From: CAVRTM01 sp963696105
GTDB lineage: Bacteria; Actinomycetota; Actinomycetes; Actinomycetales; Dermatophilaceae
Length of the DNA stretch: 64,000 bases
Assembly: GCA_963696105.1 (NCBI GenBank)
Contig: CAVOIP010000002.1
Span: 474,071 to 538,070, forward strand
Direction: 5' to 3'
Positions 52,401 through 60,416 of this stretch are shown piece by piece. The first letter of the stretch is position 1, and every line of letters starts with the position of its first letter. The position numbers and the translations under genes are program-made. Under the pieces are notes generated by a model that saw nothing but the letters and a program-made list of their open reading frames with translations, did not search any database and had not been told where the DNA came from.

Positions 52401-52780
52401 TCGCTGGGCTGGCTGGTGCGCAGGAGGAAGTCGGCCTGGCCGCCCCAGCGCCCGTCGAAGAACGTCGCCTGGTAGACCACGTCGACGCCCTCACGCATCG
52501 CCGCGAGCGTCTCCGCCTCGGACTGCCGCCGGCCCTCGAGGTCGAACCGGGTGGGGATCTCGACCACGCGCCGCCCGGACGCGCGCAGGCGCTGCAGGTA
52601 GGCGCTCTCGTGCTCGATGCCCTTGCGGAACACCAGCTGCAGCGCGTCGTCCGGCGCGGTGGCGCCCAGGTCACGACGGCCCGCCAGGGCCTGCAGGTCG
52701 AGCGTGGTCACGTGGGCGCACGCCAGGTGCTTGGTCAGGTCGGTCGGGCTGAGCAACAGCTGACCGTCGATGTGCTGCAT
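49496..52780 (-). CDS. TM0106-type RecB-like nuclease fused to superfamily-1 helicase
   Basis: A 1094-residue DNA-processing protein. The N-terminal nuclease domain has GGQADFLLRT and DIADTKLARRLK (Asp and Asp-x-Lys of a PD-(D/E)XK core) and a cysteine cluster CSQCRWSAHC, like the Fe-S sites of Cas4/AddB nucleases. A second RNase-H-like domain follows (DVYLDFEGDPF, then YAAYEQTALKRL). The helicase half has Walker A IQGPPGSGKTTKGA, Walker B VLVVDEAGQFSLAN, FLDQTFRMHPAI and GTVDKFQGQQAPVVI. This architecture is typical of actinobacterial TM0106 proteins, whose role in DNA repair or defence is unsettled. It stands alone, without CRISPR or restriction partners. Confidence 0.92.
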   Translation of the reverse strand: MQHIDGQLLLSPTDLTKHLACAHVTTLDLQALAGRRDLGATAPDDALQLVFRKGIEHESAYLQRLRASGRRVVEIPTRFDLEGRRQSEAETLAAMREGVDVVYQATFFDGRWGGQADFLLRTSQPSDLGPWSYDIADTKLARRLKVPALLQMATYAERLTVLQGVPPQLLTVVTGDGVERPWRLEDVASYARRARARLLEAVEGAPTTEAAPVGHCSQCRWSAHCTSLWERADDLSLVAGMRSGHRQALIAAGLPTVEALAAATVFQLPRTIGRPSRERLAQQARLQVRERTTGEPAYELLDPEPGRGLLRLPEPSEGDVYLDFEGDPFAADGAGREYLAGLWDRSGRFTTWWAHDADAEAELTRGLLDDLTRRLAADPGMHVYHYAAYEQTALKRLTGRHGTRETELDALLRGERFVDLYAVVRQGLRISKPSYSIKKVEDFYWGHTRTAADEGVADAMSSVVEYERFLVDGDTAVLDAIAEYNREDVRSTHDLHAWLEQRRAELEQRHGALSRAAAKDGAASETQSDAEVAEAELAARLKDAGHPLLAGVVGWHRREERPKWWDIYRLKDLDDEALLDDAAALGQLSAPTDDGDVKQSKRWRYEFPPQDTKVSAGKRKPLDVDTQAEVGEVLEMDAAAGWLVLKVGRSRPAPTPRGLGAPKPPAVKVLQESIAHVATQVLVGGSPLGLSLLERRVPPGLPALPGEQPVDQVVRAGLALDGEVLAIQGPPGSGKTTKGAAMIRALLDHGLRVGVTAQSHAVVSHLLEAVDRPALQKCDQDDFREVDGVRRAGTNDEVVAALASRSATLVGGSAWLWAREDLRGSVDVLVVDEAGQFSLANAVAVSPAARSLVLLGDPQQLTQPTQAIHPDGAGISALEHLLDGHDTIPPDRGIFLDQTFRMHPAITAFVSTASYDGRLASAAGRERQHVSAPGALSGHGLRWVPVAHAGNTSASTQEAAVVAALVEDLCLGTWTDVEGVERRLRLDDVLVVAPYNKHVACLREALPEGARIGTVDKFQGQQAPVVIYSMASSSAADAPRGVDFLYDLHRLNVALSRAKAISVVVASPALLDAEVHHPEQLRAVNALCRFVELA

Positions 52781-52870
52781 GGAACTCCCTGGACCGGCGA
52801 CGTGAGCGTGTGCCGGCAGGCTACGGGCCGGCTCCGACAGGCCCTCGTGGGGCGCCGTGCCGGAGGTCAG

Positions 52871-53722
52871 TCAGCCGTCGTACGGCGCGCCGCCGGCCGC
52901 CTCCAGCACGGCGCGGCCGACGGCGTGCATCGCGGCGAGCACCGCCATCCGCCGGTCCGGGCCGGTCGGCTCCCAGCGGGCGATGGCCGCGTAGGCGACC
53001 GTCGCGTCGGGCCCCGCGAGCAGTCCGACGTCGGCCCGCGTCCCGTCGTCGGTGCCGGTCTTGTGCCACAGCCGCAGGCCGCGGTCGCCTGTCGCGTGCG
53101 CCAGCGGGTCCAGGCCGAACGGCTGGGCGACCATCGACAGGTCGGCCCCGGACTCCAGCCACGACAGCACGCGGCGCGAGACGCCGGCGCTGACGACGGC
53201 GCCGGCGGACAGCCGGGCCAGCAGGTCCGCCCACTCCGACGCCGAGCCCTCGGACAGGGTGGCGGGGTCCGACGGCCCGCGTCGGTTCCGCACCTTGTCG
53301 TGGAGCCGGACCGCGTCCAGGCCGAGCCGGTCGGCCGTGCGCCGTACCCGCTCGAGCCCGACCCGGCGCAGCAGCACGTTCGTGGCCAGGTTGTCGCTGA
53401 GGACCCCGACGAGCAGGGCCAGGTCCGCGATGCCCAGCCGGTCGGCGGCCATGAACTGCCAGATGCCCGAGTCCTGCACGTCGTCCTCGGCCGTCCGCTC
53501 CAGCGCCAGCGACGCCTCGAGCTCGCCGCTCTCGAGCTGGCGTGCCGTCTCGACCAGCAGCAGCACCTTGCCGACGCTCGCGGTCGGCAGGACGGTGTCC
53601 GGGCCGTGGGCGAACAGGTGGGAGCCCGAGCCGGCGTCGCAGATCGTGACCGACCACCGCACGTCGTCGAGGGCCACCAGGGCACGGCGGAGGTCCAGCA
53701 CGGGAACGGGCACGGCCCACAC
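52871..53722 (-). CDS. class A beta-lactamase-fold serine hydrolase, no signal peptide
   Basis: A 283-residue serine hydrolase with the class A triad: SxxK in LPTASVGKVLLLVE (Ser49, Lys52), SDN in VGVLSDNLATNVLL and KTG in LWHKTGTDDGTRAD. Pairs in YAAIARWEPTGPDRRMAVL complete the C-terminal strand. Secreted beta-lactamases carry a signal peptide; this protein has none (starts WAVPVPVLDLRRALVAL), so it is probably cytosolic and possibly not a resistance enzyme. The GTG at 53722 is the longest start; downstream GTG codons are possible. It is 16 nt from the stop of the orphan exporter permease gene upstream. Confidence 0.88.
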   Translation of the reverse strand: MWAVPVPVLDLRRALVALDDVRWSVTICDAGSGSHLFAHGPDTVLPTASVGKVLLLVETARQLESGELEASLALERTAEDDVQDSGIWQFMAADRLGIADLALLVGVLSDNLATNVLLRRVGLERVRRTADRLGLDAVRLHDKVRNRRGPSDPATLSEGSASEWADLLARLSAGAVVSAGVSRRVLSWLESGADLSMVAQPFGLDPLAHATGDRGLRLWHKTGTDDGTRADVGLLAGPDATVAYAAIARWEPTGPDRRMAVLAAMHAVGRAVLEAAGGAPYDG

Positions 53723-53738
53723 CCTAGGGGCCGGCGCC

Positions 53739-55418
53739 TCAGTCCAGGTCGCGGCGCCGGAACCCGGCCAGGCCGGCGGCGAGCAGCAGGGCGGCCACCA
53801 GCAGCAACCCCACCATCGGCGCCCACGCCACCGCGCCGCCGGGCAGGCTGGGCACGTGCGCGAACGGTGAGGTGTCCAGCAGCCAGCCCGGCAACCGCAT
53901 CAGCGGCCCCAGCTCGCCGACGACGAGGAAGGCCACCAGCGCCACCCACGCCACCACCGTGGCCCGCGGCAGCAGCCCGTAGACGGCCGCGGCCAGTCCG
54001 GTCACGACCCAGACGGCCGGCACGCGCGCGAGCCCCGCACCCACCAGGGTGACCACCGTGCCGGGCACGTCCCCGGTGCGCGCACCGTGCGCGAGGCCGG
54101 CGAAGAGGCCCATCGCCAGCATCAGGGTGGCCGAGGTCGCCAGCGCCACCAGCACGTGGCTGGTGAACCACGCCGCACGGGTCACCCCCGTGGCCAGCAC
54201 CGGCTCGGCCCGCAGCGCCGACTCCTCTGTGCGCAGCCGCAGCACCGCCTGCACGCCGTACGCCGCGGCGGCCACGCCGCCGGCACCGATCTCGGTGCTG
54301 AGGAACGCGTCGGTGAGGCCCTGCACCCCGCCCATCCGGGTGATGAGGTCCCGGGCGCCGGGGCTGTCCAGGAGACCGCCGAGGCTGGAGGCCATGTTGC
54401 CCAGCACCAGCGCCAGTACGACGAACCCGCTCAGCCAGGCGAGGAAGGAGGCGCGGTGCAGGCGCCAGGCCAGGCCGAGGGGCGTGCCGAGCCCGCCGCC
54501 GGCCCTCGACGGGCCGGGCCGGGGCTGGACGAGGCCGGATCCCAGGTCGCGCCGGTCCAGCAGCGCCACGGCCAGCCCCGCTGTCAGCACGGTGAACACC
54601 ACCGGGACCAGGGCGACCCACCAGCGGTTCCCACCGAAGGGGCGGATCTGCTGGCTCCACCCGATCGGTGAGAGCCACGACAGCCACCAGGGGCCACCCG
54701 GCGAGGAGATGTCGCCGATCGCCCGCAGCACGAACGACACGGCCAGCACGCCGACCGCCAAGCCGCGGGCGGCGCGGGCGCTGGCGGTGAGCTGGGCGGC
54801 CACGGCGCCGACCGCGGCGAACGCCGCACCGGCGCAGGCCCACGACAGCCCGAAGGCCCAGGCGCCGCGGGCGTCCAGGCCCGCCGCGACGAGAGCCAGG
54901 GCGGTGAGGAGGCCCAGCAGGGCGCTCGCGCCGAGGGTCAGCATCAGCGCCGCGACGAGCGGTGCCCGGCGGCCGACCACGCCGGCGCGCAGGAGCTCGG
55001 TGCGGCCCTCCTCCTCGTCGCCGCGGGTGTGCCGGATCACGGTGAGGAGCATGAGGACCGCGACCAGCACGGCGCCGAAGGCGGTCATCTTCAGCATGGC
55101 GATGCCGCCCAGGTTGGACGGGTCGTAGATGCGCCCGTAGAGGGCGACCAGCGCGGGTGCGGAGTTCACCGCCTCGGCGGCCGCCCGGCGAGCCGCCGCG
55201 GAGGGGTAGATCCCCACCGTGGCCGCGGCCGAGCTGGCCGCCACCCCTGCCAGGACGAGCAGCCAGACGGGCAGCAGGATCCGGTCCCGCCGCAGGACCA
55301 GCCGGGCCACCGTCCACGTGCCGGCCAGGCCCGCCGTCCCCGACCGCGGTCGTGGCGGCGCGGACGCGGGCCCCGCGCCCCGGATGCGGCCCCCAGGGCG
55401 CGCCACGATCCGGCTCAT
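53739..55418 (-). CDS. ABC exporter permease, polyketide-antibiotic exporter type
   Basis: A 559-residue membrane protein with about twelve hydrophobic segments in two halves (ILLPVWLLVLAGVAASSAAA, MTAFGAVLVAVLMLLTVIRHTRGDEEEGRTELL in blocks, WALVPVVFTVLTAGLAVALLD, FLAWLSGFVVLALVLGNMAS). The RHTRGDEEEGRTELLRAG segment is characteristic of the TipC-like or 'exporter of polyketide antibiotics' permeases. These normally pair with an adjacent ATPase and often a TetR gene, but neither is present here. The ATPase may be elsewhere or lost: upstream sequence is a decayed NERD gene. The ATG at 55418 follows CGAAGG. Confidence 0.9.
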   Translation of the reverse strand: MSRIVARPGGRIRGAGPASAPPRPRSGTAGLAGTWTVARLVLRRDRILLPVWLLVLAGVAASSAAATVGIYPSAAARRAAAEAVNSAPALVALYGRIYDPSNLGGIAMLKMTAFGAVLVAVLMLLTVIRHTRGDEEEGRTELLRAGVVGRRAPLVAALMLTLGASALLGLLTALALVAAGLDARGAWAFGLSWACAGAAFAAVGAVAAQLTASARAARGLAVGVLAVSFVLRAIGDISSPGGPWWLSWLSPIGWSQQIRPFGGNRWWVALVPVVFTVLTAGLAVALLDRRDLGSGLVQPRPGPSRAGGGLGTPLGLAWRLHRASFLAWLSGFVVLALVLGNMASSLGGLLDSPGARDLITRMGGVQGLTDAFLSTEIGAGGVAAAAYGVQAVLRLRTEESALRAEPVLATGVTRAAWFTSHVLVALATSATLMLAMGLFAGLAHGARTGDVPGTVVTLVGAGLARVPAVWVVTGLAAAVYGLLPRATVVAWVALVAFLVVGELGPLMRLPGWLLDTSPFAHVPSLPGGAVAWAPMVGLLLVAALLLAAGLAGFRRRDLD

Positions 55419-55498
55419 GCCTTCGACGGTACGCCGCGCAGGGCCCCGCCTGAAGCGGCTTCGGCCGGATCGTGGGCGCCGGCGTCTCGCGCTCCCCG

Positions 55499-55987
55499 TC
55501 ACGCCTCCACGACGGCGCTGACATGGTCGTTCCACTGGCGTGGGCGGCCGCCGGGCGCGCGGGGGACCTCATCGACGCAGCAGGTACCTCGTGACGCGAT
55601 CCTCGAGTGGGCCGCCTGCCGCCACACCGCATGCGACTCGACGTACCGGCGAAGGGCGCACTTGCCGTCGCGCGCCTGGTCGACGGGATGGATGGTGCGG
55701 GGACTCGTGCCGCTGCGCGGCGTCTACTGCCAGGTACTCCCGTCGTGGCGGACGACCCCGCCCTTGACCTCCACGACCACCACGCCGCGTCCCTCCAGTC
55801 CCACCACCAGGTCGAGCTCGTGGTCCTTGGTGGCATCGGCGACGCGCAGGTTGGCCGCGAGGAGGTCGCTGCCGCGCAGCCCCGCCCGCAGCCGCTCCCA
55901 GACCATCTGCTCGGACTGCGTCGTGAACTCGGGTGCTTCGGGAATGCACCCAGGCACGTCCCCCCTGTCGATAGCGGCCGGGTCCAC
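55499..55987 (-). pseudogene. decayed NERD (nuclease-related domain) gene with in-frame TAG
   Basis: From a GTG at 55987 the reading EFTTQSEQMVWERLRAGL, AANLRVADATKDHELDLVVG and VVVEVKGGVVRHDGSTW is clearly the N-terminal half of a NERD domain. A TAG at 55724-55726 stops it. In the same frame downstream, TIHPVDQARDGKCALRRYVES continues the NERD pattern, then becomes unrecognisable before the TGA at 55499. It is thus a nonsense-mutated and truncated copy. A different, intact NERD gene lies at 62540. The flanks (55419-55498 and 55988-56121) hold nothing I can assign. Confidence 0.78.
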
Positions 55988-56121
55988 CGACCCCGCGTCG
56001 CCCTGACCACGCTGCTGTCGCGCAGCGTAACCGGACCCGCCGACACACGGTCGCCTCTCCTCCGGCCCGCCGCTGGCTTGCGCCGGCGGCGGGCTCAGAG
56101 CGGGGAACCGCTGCCCCCTTC

Positions 56122-57156
56122 TCAGAAGTCGTCGTCGAAGGAGACGGTGCCGCTGATGCCGACCTGGTACGCCGAGACGCGGCGCTCGAAGAAGTTGGAC
56201 AGCTCCTGGACGTCCTGCAGCTCCATGAACGCGAACGGGTTCGCCGACCCGTACAGCGGCTCGATCCCCAGCTGGGCCAGCCGGCGGTCGGCCACGTGCT
56301 GCAGGTAGGACCGCATGTCGGCCAGGGACATGCCGGACACGCCCTGCTCCAGGAGGTCCTCGGCGAACGCCACCTCACACTCCACCGCCTCGGCCAGCAT
56401 GTCCCGCACCTGCGCGACCATCTCCGCGTCGAACAGGTCCGGCTCCTCCGCCCGGACCGTCTCCACCACGTCGAACGCGAACGCCATGTGCATCGACTCG
56501 TCGCGGAAGACCCAGTTCGTCCCGGAGGCAAGCCCGTTCAGCAGTCCGCGTGAGCGCAGGAAGTAGACGTAGGCGAACGCGCCGTAGAAGAACAGCCCTT
56601 CGATGCAGGCGGCGAAGCAGATGAGGTTGAGCAGGAACCGCCGTCGCTCGTCCGCGGTTGTCAGCTCCCGCAGCTCGAACACCGAGTCGATCCAGCGGAA
56701 GCAGAACTCCGCCTTGCGCCGGATCGAGGGGATGTTCTCCACCGCGGCGAACGCCTCGTGCCGGTCGCTCTCGTCGGGCAGGTAGGTGTCCAGCAGGGTC
56801 AGGTAGAACTGGACGTGCACGGCCTCCTCGAAGAGCTGGCGCGACAGGTAGAGCCGGCCCTCGGGCGAGTTCACGTGCTGGTAGAGGTTGAGCACCAGGT
56901 TGTTGGCCACGATCGTGTCACCGGTGGCGAAGAACGCCACGAGCCGGCCGACCAGGTGCTGCTCGGCCGGCGAAAGCCGTTGCAGATCCTTCAGGTCCGA
57001 GTGCAGGTCGACCTCCTCGACCGTCCACGTGTTCTTGATCGCGTCACGGAACCGGTCGTAGAAGTGGGGGTAGCGCATCGGCCGCAGGGTCAGGTCCATC
57101 CCCGGGTCGAGCAGCATCGGCGTACGGTCGGTCGGGGTGGGAGCGGTGGTGGTCAT
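56122..57156 (-). CDS. nrdB: class Ia ribonucleotide reductase, beta subunit
   Basis: A 344-residue R2 protein that holds the diferric-tyrosyl radical. Iron ligands and radical site are visible: Asp80 in FFATGDTIVANN, then EEAVHVQFYLTLLD with Glu111, His114 and radical Tyr118 in E-x-x-H-x-x-x-Y spacing. CIEGLFFYGAFAYVYF and RDESMHMAFAFD supply further Glu and His ligands. The C-terminus GTVSFDDDF is the acidic tail that docks on NrdA. It overlaps nrdA by 4 nt, so both are under the same cobalamin riboswitch. Confidence 0.96.
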   Translation of the reverse strand: MTTTAPTPTDRTPMLLDPGMDLTLRPMRYPHFYDRFRDAIKNTWTVEEVDLHSDLKDLQRLSPAEQHLVGRLVAFFATGDTIVANNLVLNLYQHVNSPEGRLYLSRQLFEEAVHVQFYLTLLDTYLPDESDRHEAFAAVENIPSIRRKAEFCFRWIDSVFELRELTTADERRRFLLNLICFAACIEGLFFYGAFAYVYFLRSRGLLNGLASGTNWVFRDESMHMAFAFDVVETVRAEEPDLFDAEMVAQVRDMLAEAVECEVAFAEDLLEQGVSGMSLADMRSYLQHVADRRLAQLGIEPLYGSANPFAFMELQDVQELSNFFERRVSAYQVGISGTVSFDDDF

Positions 57157-59549
57157 TCGCACGCCTCGCAGGTCTCGGGGTTCTCCAGGGAGCACGCGAC
57201 CGCTTCGGCGACCGGCGTGCTGGGGATGGTGGCTTGCTGGATCCGCGTCGCCGGGCGCGAGCGCAGGTAGTACGTCGTCTTCAGCCCGGACTTCCACGCG
57301 TAGCTGTACATCGAGCTGAGCTTGCCGATCGAGGGTGCCGCCAGGAACAGGTTCAGCGACTGGCTCTGGTCGATGTACGGCGAGCGCGCGGCGGCCAGGT
57401 CGATCAGCGCCCGCTGCGGCAGCTCCCACGCCGTGCGGAACAGCTCGCGCACCTCGGCCGGCAGGTCGACCAGGCCCTGCACCGACCCGTCCGCGCGCTT
57501 GATCGCGTCGCGCACCTCCTGGGTCCACAGGTCGCGGGACTTCAGCTCCCGCACCAGGGCCGCGTTGACCTGGAGGAACTCCCCCGACAGCGTCTCGCGC
57601 TTGAACAGGTTGGACACCTGCGGCTCGATGCACTCGTAGCAGCCGGCGATGGACGCGATCGTGGCCGTGGGCGCGATCGCCACCAGTAGCGAGTTGCGCA
57701 GCCCGGTCGCCGCCACCCGCGCGCGCAGCGCCTCCCACCGCGCCGTCTGCGTGCCGGCAACACCCCAGAGGTCCGGCTGCAGCTGCCCCTGCGCGGCACG
57801 GGTGTCCGCCCAGGCCGGGTGGGCGCCGTGCTGCTCGGCCAGGGTGGCCGACGCCTCCAGCGCGGTCAGGTAGATCTCCTCCGCGATCCGGGTGGACAGC
57901 TCACGCGCGGCCTCGGAGTCGAACGGCAGCCGCAGCGCGAAGAACACGTCCTGCAGCCCCATCACGCCGAGCCCGACCGGCCGCCACCGCGGGTTGGACG
58001 CCGCGGCCTCCACGCTCGGGTAGTAGTTGATGTCGATGACCCGGTCCAGGAACGGCACGGCGGTGCGCACCGTGGACCGCAATGTCTCCCAGTCGATCTC
58101 GCCGTCGCGAAGGTGCCGGGCCAGGTTGACCGAGCCGAGGTTGCACACCGCGGTCTCCCCGTCGGAGGACACCTCGACGATCTCGGTGCACAGGTTGGAC
58201 AGGTGCACCGTGTTGCCCGGGCGCAGGGTCTGGTTGCACTTGGCGTTGGAGGCGTCCTTGAACGTCATCCAGCCGTTGCCGGTCTGCGCCAGCGTGCGCA
58301 TCATCCGCCCGTAGAGGTCACGCGCGCTGACCTGCCGCACGGCGAGGCCGGCGGCCTCGGCCGCCCGGTAGGCCGCGTCGAACTCCGCGCCCCACAGGTC
58401 CGGCAGCGACGGCACGTCGTTCGGGTCGACCAGCGACCACATCTCGTCCGCCTCGACCCGGCGCATGAACTCGTCCGGGATCCAGTTGGCCAGGTTGAGG
58501 TTGTGCGTGCGGCGCGCGTCCTCGCCGGTGTTGTCCCGCAGCTCGAGGAACTCCTCGATGTCGGGGTGCCACGGCTCGAGGTAGACGCAGGCGGCGCCCT
58601 TGCGCCGGCCGCCCTGGTTGACCGCGGCGACCGAGGAGTCCAGCGTCCGCAGCCACGGGACGATGCCGTTGGACTGGCCGTTGGTGCCGCGGATCAGCGC
58701 GCCACGGCTGCGGACCCGCGACCAGGCGATGCCGATGCCGCCGGCGAACTTGGACAGCCTGGCGACCTGGGCGTAGCGGTCGTAGATCGAGTCCAGGTCG
58801 TCCCGCGGGGAGTCCACCAGGTAGCAGGAGGACATCTGGGTGTGCCGCGTGCCGGAGTTGAACAGGGTCGGTGAGCTGGGCAGGTAGGCCAGCGAGGACA
58901 TCAGCCGGTAGAAGCCGATCGCCTCGGCCGGTGTGCGGGACAGCCCGCAGGCCACGCGCAGCAGCCAGTACTGCGGGGTCTCGACCACCAGCCGGCTGGT
59001 GGGGTGGCGCAGCAGGTAGCGGTCGTAGACGGTCCGCAGGCCGAAGTACTCGAACCGCCGGTCGGCGTCCTCGTCGATGGCGAAGTCCAGCTTGCGGGCG
59101 TTGTCCTTGACGAACCGCGCGGTCTCGTCCCCGATCAGACCCTCGGCGTGCCCGAGCGCGACCGCCTGGCTGAACGAGGCGATGCCCTGCCCGCGGACCT
59201 CCTTGTCGACGTACGCCGCCAGCAGCCGGGCGGCGAGGCGGGAGTACTGCGGCTCCACGCCGATCATCTCCGCGGCCGTCTGGATCGAGAGGCGGTCCAG
59301 CTCGGCGGTGGTGGCGCCGTCGTACAGGCCGCTGATCGTCCGGGTCGCGACGCGCAGCGGGTCGACGTCGTCGAGGTCGTCGGCCCAGCGCTCGACGGCG
59401 CGGACGATCTTGTTGACGTCGACGGGCTCGGTGTCGCCGCTGCGCTTGCGCACCTGCATCGGCGTACGGCGGGTCGTGGGGTGGTCGGTGTGTTCGGTGG
59501 GCGCTGCCTGCGCCGAGGGTGGTGCCGACCTGGTGTCGGTGACCGTCAT
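57153..59549 (-). CDS. nrdA: class Ia ribonucleotide reductase, alpha subunit
   Basis: A 798-residue R1 protein that reduces ribonucleoside diphosphates. An N-terminal ATP-cone (QVRKRSGDTEPVDVNKIVRA) precedes the barrel with redox Cys in SSCYLVDSP, radical Cys in LSNLCTEIVEVSS, partner Cys in TAVCNLGSVNLA, and APTATIASIAGCYECIEPQ. The C-terminal ETCEACE provides the thioredoxin-exchange CxxC. The ATG at 59549 has GAGGAGAG upstream. A cobalamin riboswitch precedes it, as known for Streptomyces nrdABS. The logic is that B12-dependent class II RNR replaces it when cobalamin is available; that enzyme is not in this window. Confidence 0.96.
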   Translation of the reverse strand: MTVTDTRSAPPSAQAAPTEHTDHPTTRRTPMQVRKRSGDTEPVDVNKIVRAVERWADDLDDVDPLRVATRTISGLYDGATTAELDRLSIQTAAEMIGVEPQYSRLAARLLAAYVDKEVRGQGIASFSQAVALGHAEGLIGDETARFVKDNARKLDFAIDEDADRRFEYFGLRTVYDRYLLRHPTSRLVVETPQYWLLRVACGLSRTPAEAIGFYRLMSSLAYLPSSPTLFNSGTRHTQMSSCYLVDSPRDDLDSIYDRYAQVARLSKFAGGIGIAWSRVRSRGALIRGTNGQSNGIVPWLRTLDSSVAAVNQGGRRKGAACVYLEPWHPDIEEFLELRDNTGEDARRTHNLNLANWIPDEFMRRVEADEMWSLVDPNDVPSLPDLWGAEFDAAYRAAEAAGLAVRQVSARDLYGRMMRTLAQTGNGWMTFKDASNAKCNQTLRPGNTVHLSNLCTEIVEVSSDGETAVCNLGSVNLARHLRDGEIDWETLRSTVRTAVPFLDRVIDINYYPSVEAAASNPRWRPVGLGVMGLQDVFFALRLPFDSEAARELSTRIAEEIYLTALEASATLAEQHGAHPAWADTRAAQGQLQPDLWGVAGTQTARWEALRARVAATGLRNSLLVAIAPTATIASIAGCYECIEPQVSNLFKRETLSGEFLQVNAALVRELKSRDLWTQEVRDAIKRADGSVQGLVDLPAEVRELFRTAWELPQRALIDLAAARSPYIDQSQSLNLFLAAPSIGKLSSMYSYAWKSGLKTTYYLRSRPATRIQQATIPSTPVAEAVACSLENPETCEACE

Positions 59550-59674
59550 GGCTCTCTCCTCGCGAGCTGGACCGGGGTCCGGGACGGGAGGGGCAGCGCG
59601 ACGGAGGGTCCGCGAGGACGTGCCCGAGCGGGCATGACGCGGCCAGCCGTCGGCCGTCCCTCGCGGCGTCGGAC

Positions 59675-59698
59675 CACCGTGCACGGGTGTGCACGGTG
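59675..59698 (-). terminator. hairpin after the cobalamin aptamer (expression platform)
   Basis: CACCGTGCAC (59675-59684) pairs perfectly with GTGCACGGTG (59689-59698), a 10-bp stem with a 4-nt loop. It begins 3 nt after the 3' end of the aptamer. It could be the transcription-termination hairpin of the switch; no U-tract follows, so it might instead act in Rho- or ribosome-based control. Confidence 0.55.
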
Positions 59699-59700
59699 CG

Positions 59701-59912
59701 CTGGCAGGTCTTCGGACTCGCGGGCACAGGCCTCGGCACGCTCTCGCGCCTCGACCCACCTAGTGGCCGTCGCTTCCCGGACGCTGACGCGTCCAGTGCT
59801 GTATGACGGCGGTCGTTCCCACTCACCGCTGCGGGGCAGTCCCGGGTTCTCACCGGGTTCCCTCTTGCCTCGGCCCGCCTGGCTTGGCGGGTCGAACCAG
59901 CTGCAGGCAACA
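59701..59912 (-). promoter_or_regulatory. cobalamin (B12) riboswitch in the nrdAB leader
   Basis: On the minus strand the hallmarks appear in order: GAGGCAAGAGGGAACCCGGTG, shown here as AGAGGGAACCCGGTG, then GAGAACCCGGGACTGCCCCG, GCAGCGGTGAGTGGGAACGA, CAGCACTGG and TCCGGGAAGCGACGG. It ends with GCGAGTCCGAAGACCTGCC, the conserved B12-box end. A 25-bp stem-loop (GACCCGCC/GGCGGGC) is the P1-proximal arm. Adenosylcobalamin binding should repress nrdAB. The 59550-60106 gap otherwise contains only about 130 nt of leader and about 190 nt of divergent promoter region without recognisable elements. Confidence 0.93.
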
Positions 59913-60106
59913 CCATATACGGGACCTACGACACCCGTGGCCACCACATGTTGCGCCGGCGTGTCGTGCGCCCGGTCGGTACGGTGCGCGGCGTGCCGGT
60001 CCCGCGACGGCCCCGGCCAGGCGCTGGCCGTGGTCACGGAGGCAGTCCCCCGCTACCGTCGGAGGTCTGGACAGCGCAGGACGGACCTCCTGAAGGCGAG
60101 GCGACC

Positions 60107-60412
60107 ATGACGACGTTGATGGTTTTCCACGAGGTCGACGACGTCGACCACTGGCTCCGCTCACCGCGACGCGAGGAGGTCTTCGGGCCGCTCGGGATGA
60201 CGGCCCGGACCTTCGTCGACCCGGCGCACAGCAACAGGGTGGGGCTGGTCGTGGAGGTGCCCGACGTGGAGTCCTTCACGAAGTTCATGCAGACGGAGGC
60301 GGCCGCCGAGGCGATGCAGGAGGACGGCGTGCGACCCGACACGGTGGTGGTGCTCGTCGCGTCGGAGGCGCACGTCCACCCCGCTCCGCACGCTCGGCAG
60401 CACCCGGGCTGA
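60107..60412 (+). CDS. small ferredoxin-fold-like protein, unrecognised
   Basis: A 101-residue protein beginning TTLMVFHEVDDVDHWLRSP, with GLVVEVPDVESFTKFMQTEAAAEAMQED and a C-terminal TVVVLVASEAH. The strand-helix-strand pattern, with one internal repeat-like half, resembles dimeric alpha+beta barrel proteins; I cannot name the family. The ATG at 60107 is preceded by AAGGCGAGG. It is divergent from the nrdAB leader and convergent with the ferredoxin-P450 pair. Confidence 0.75.
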   Translation: MTTLMVFHEVDDVDHWLRSPRREEVFGPLGMTARTFVDPAHSNRVGLVVEVPDVESFTKFMQTEAAAEAMQEDGVRPDTVVVLVASEAHVHPAPHARQHPG

Positions 60413-60416
60413 GCGG

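Noticed and set aside
48905..54052. A very long open reading frame on the plus strand across this interval
   Set aside because: It is antisense to well-conserved genes (DUF6308, TM0106, beta-lactamase fold). High GC removes stops from other frames. Its product is Arg/Gly/Asp-rich without any domain.
55569..57738. Upstream extension of nrdB and neighbouring Arg-rich frames
   Set aside because: The frame is open far upstream, but the part before the ATG at 57156 is antisense-like translation of nrdA's 3' end. The 4-nt overlap fixes the start.
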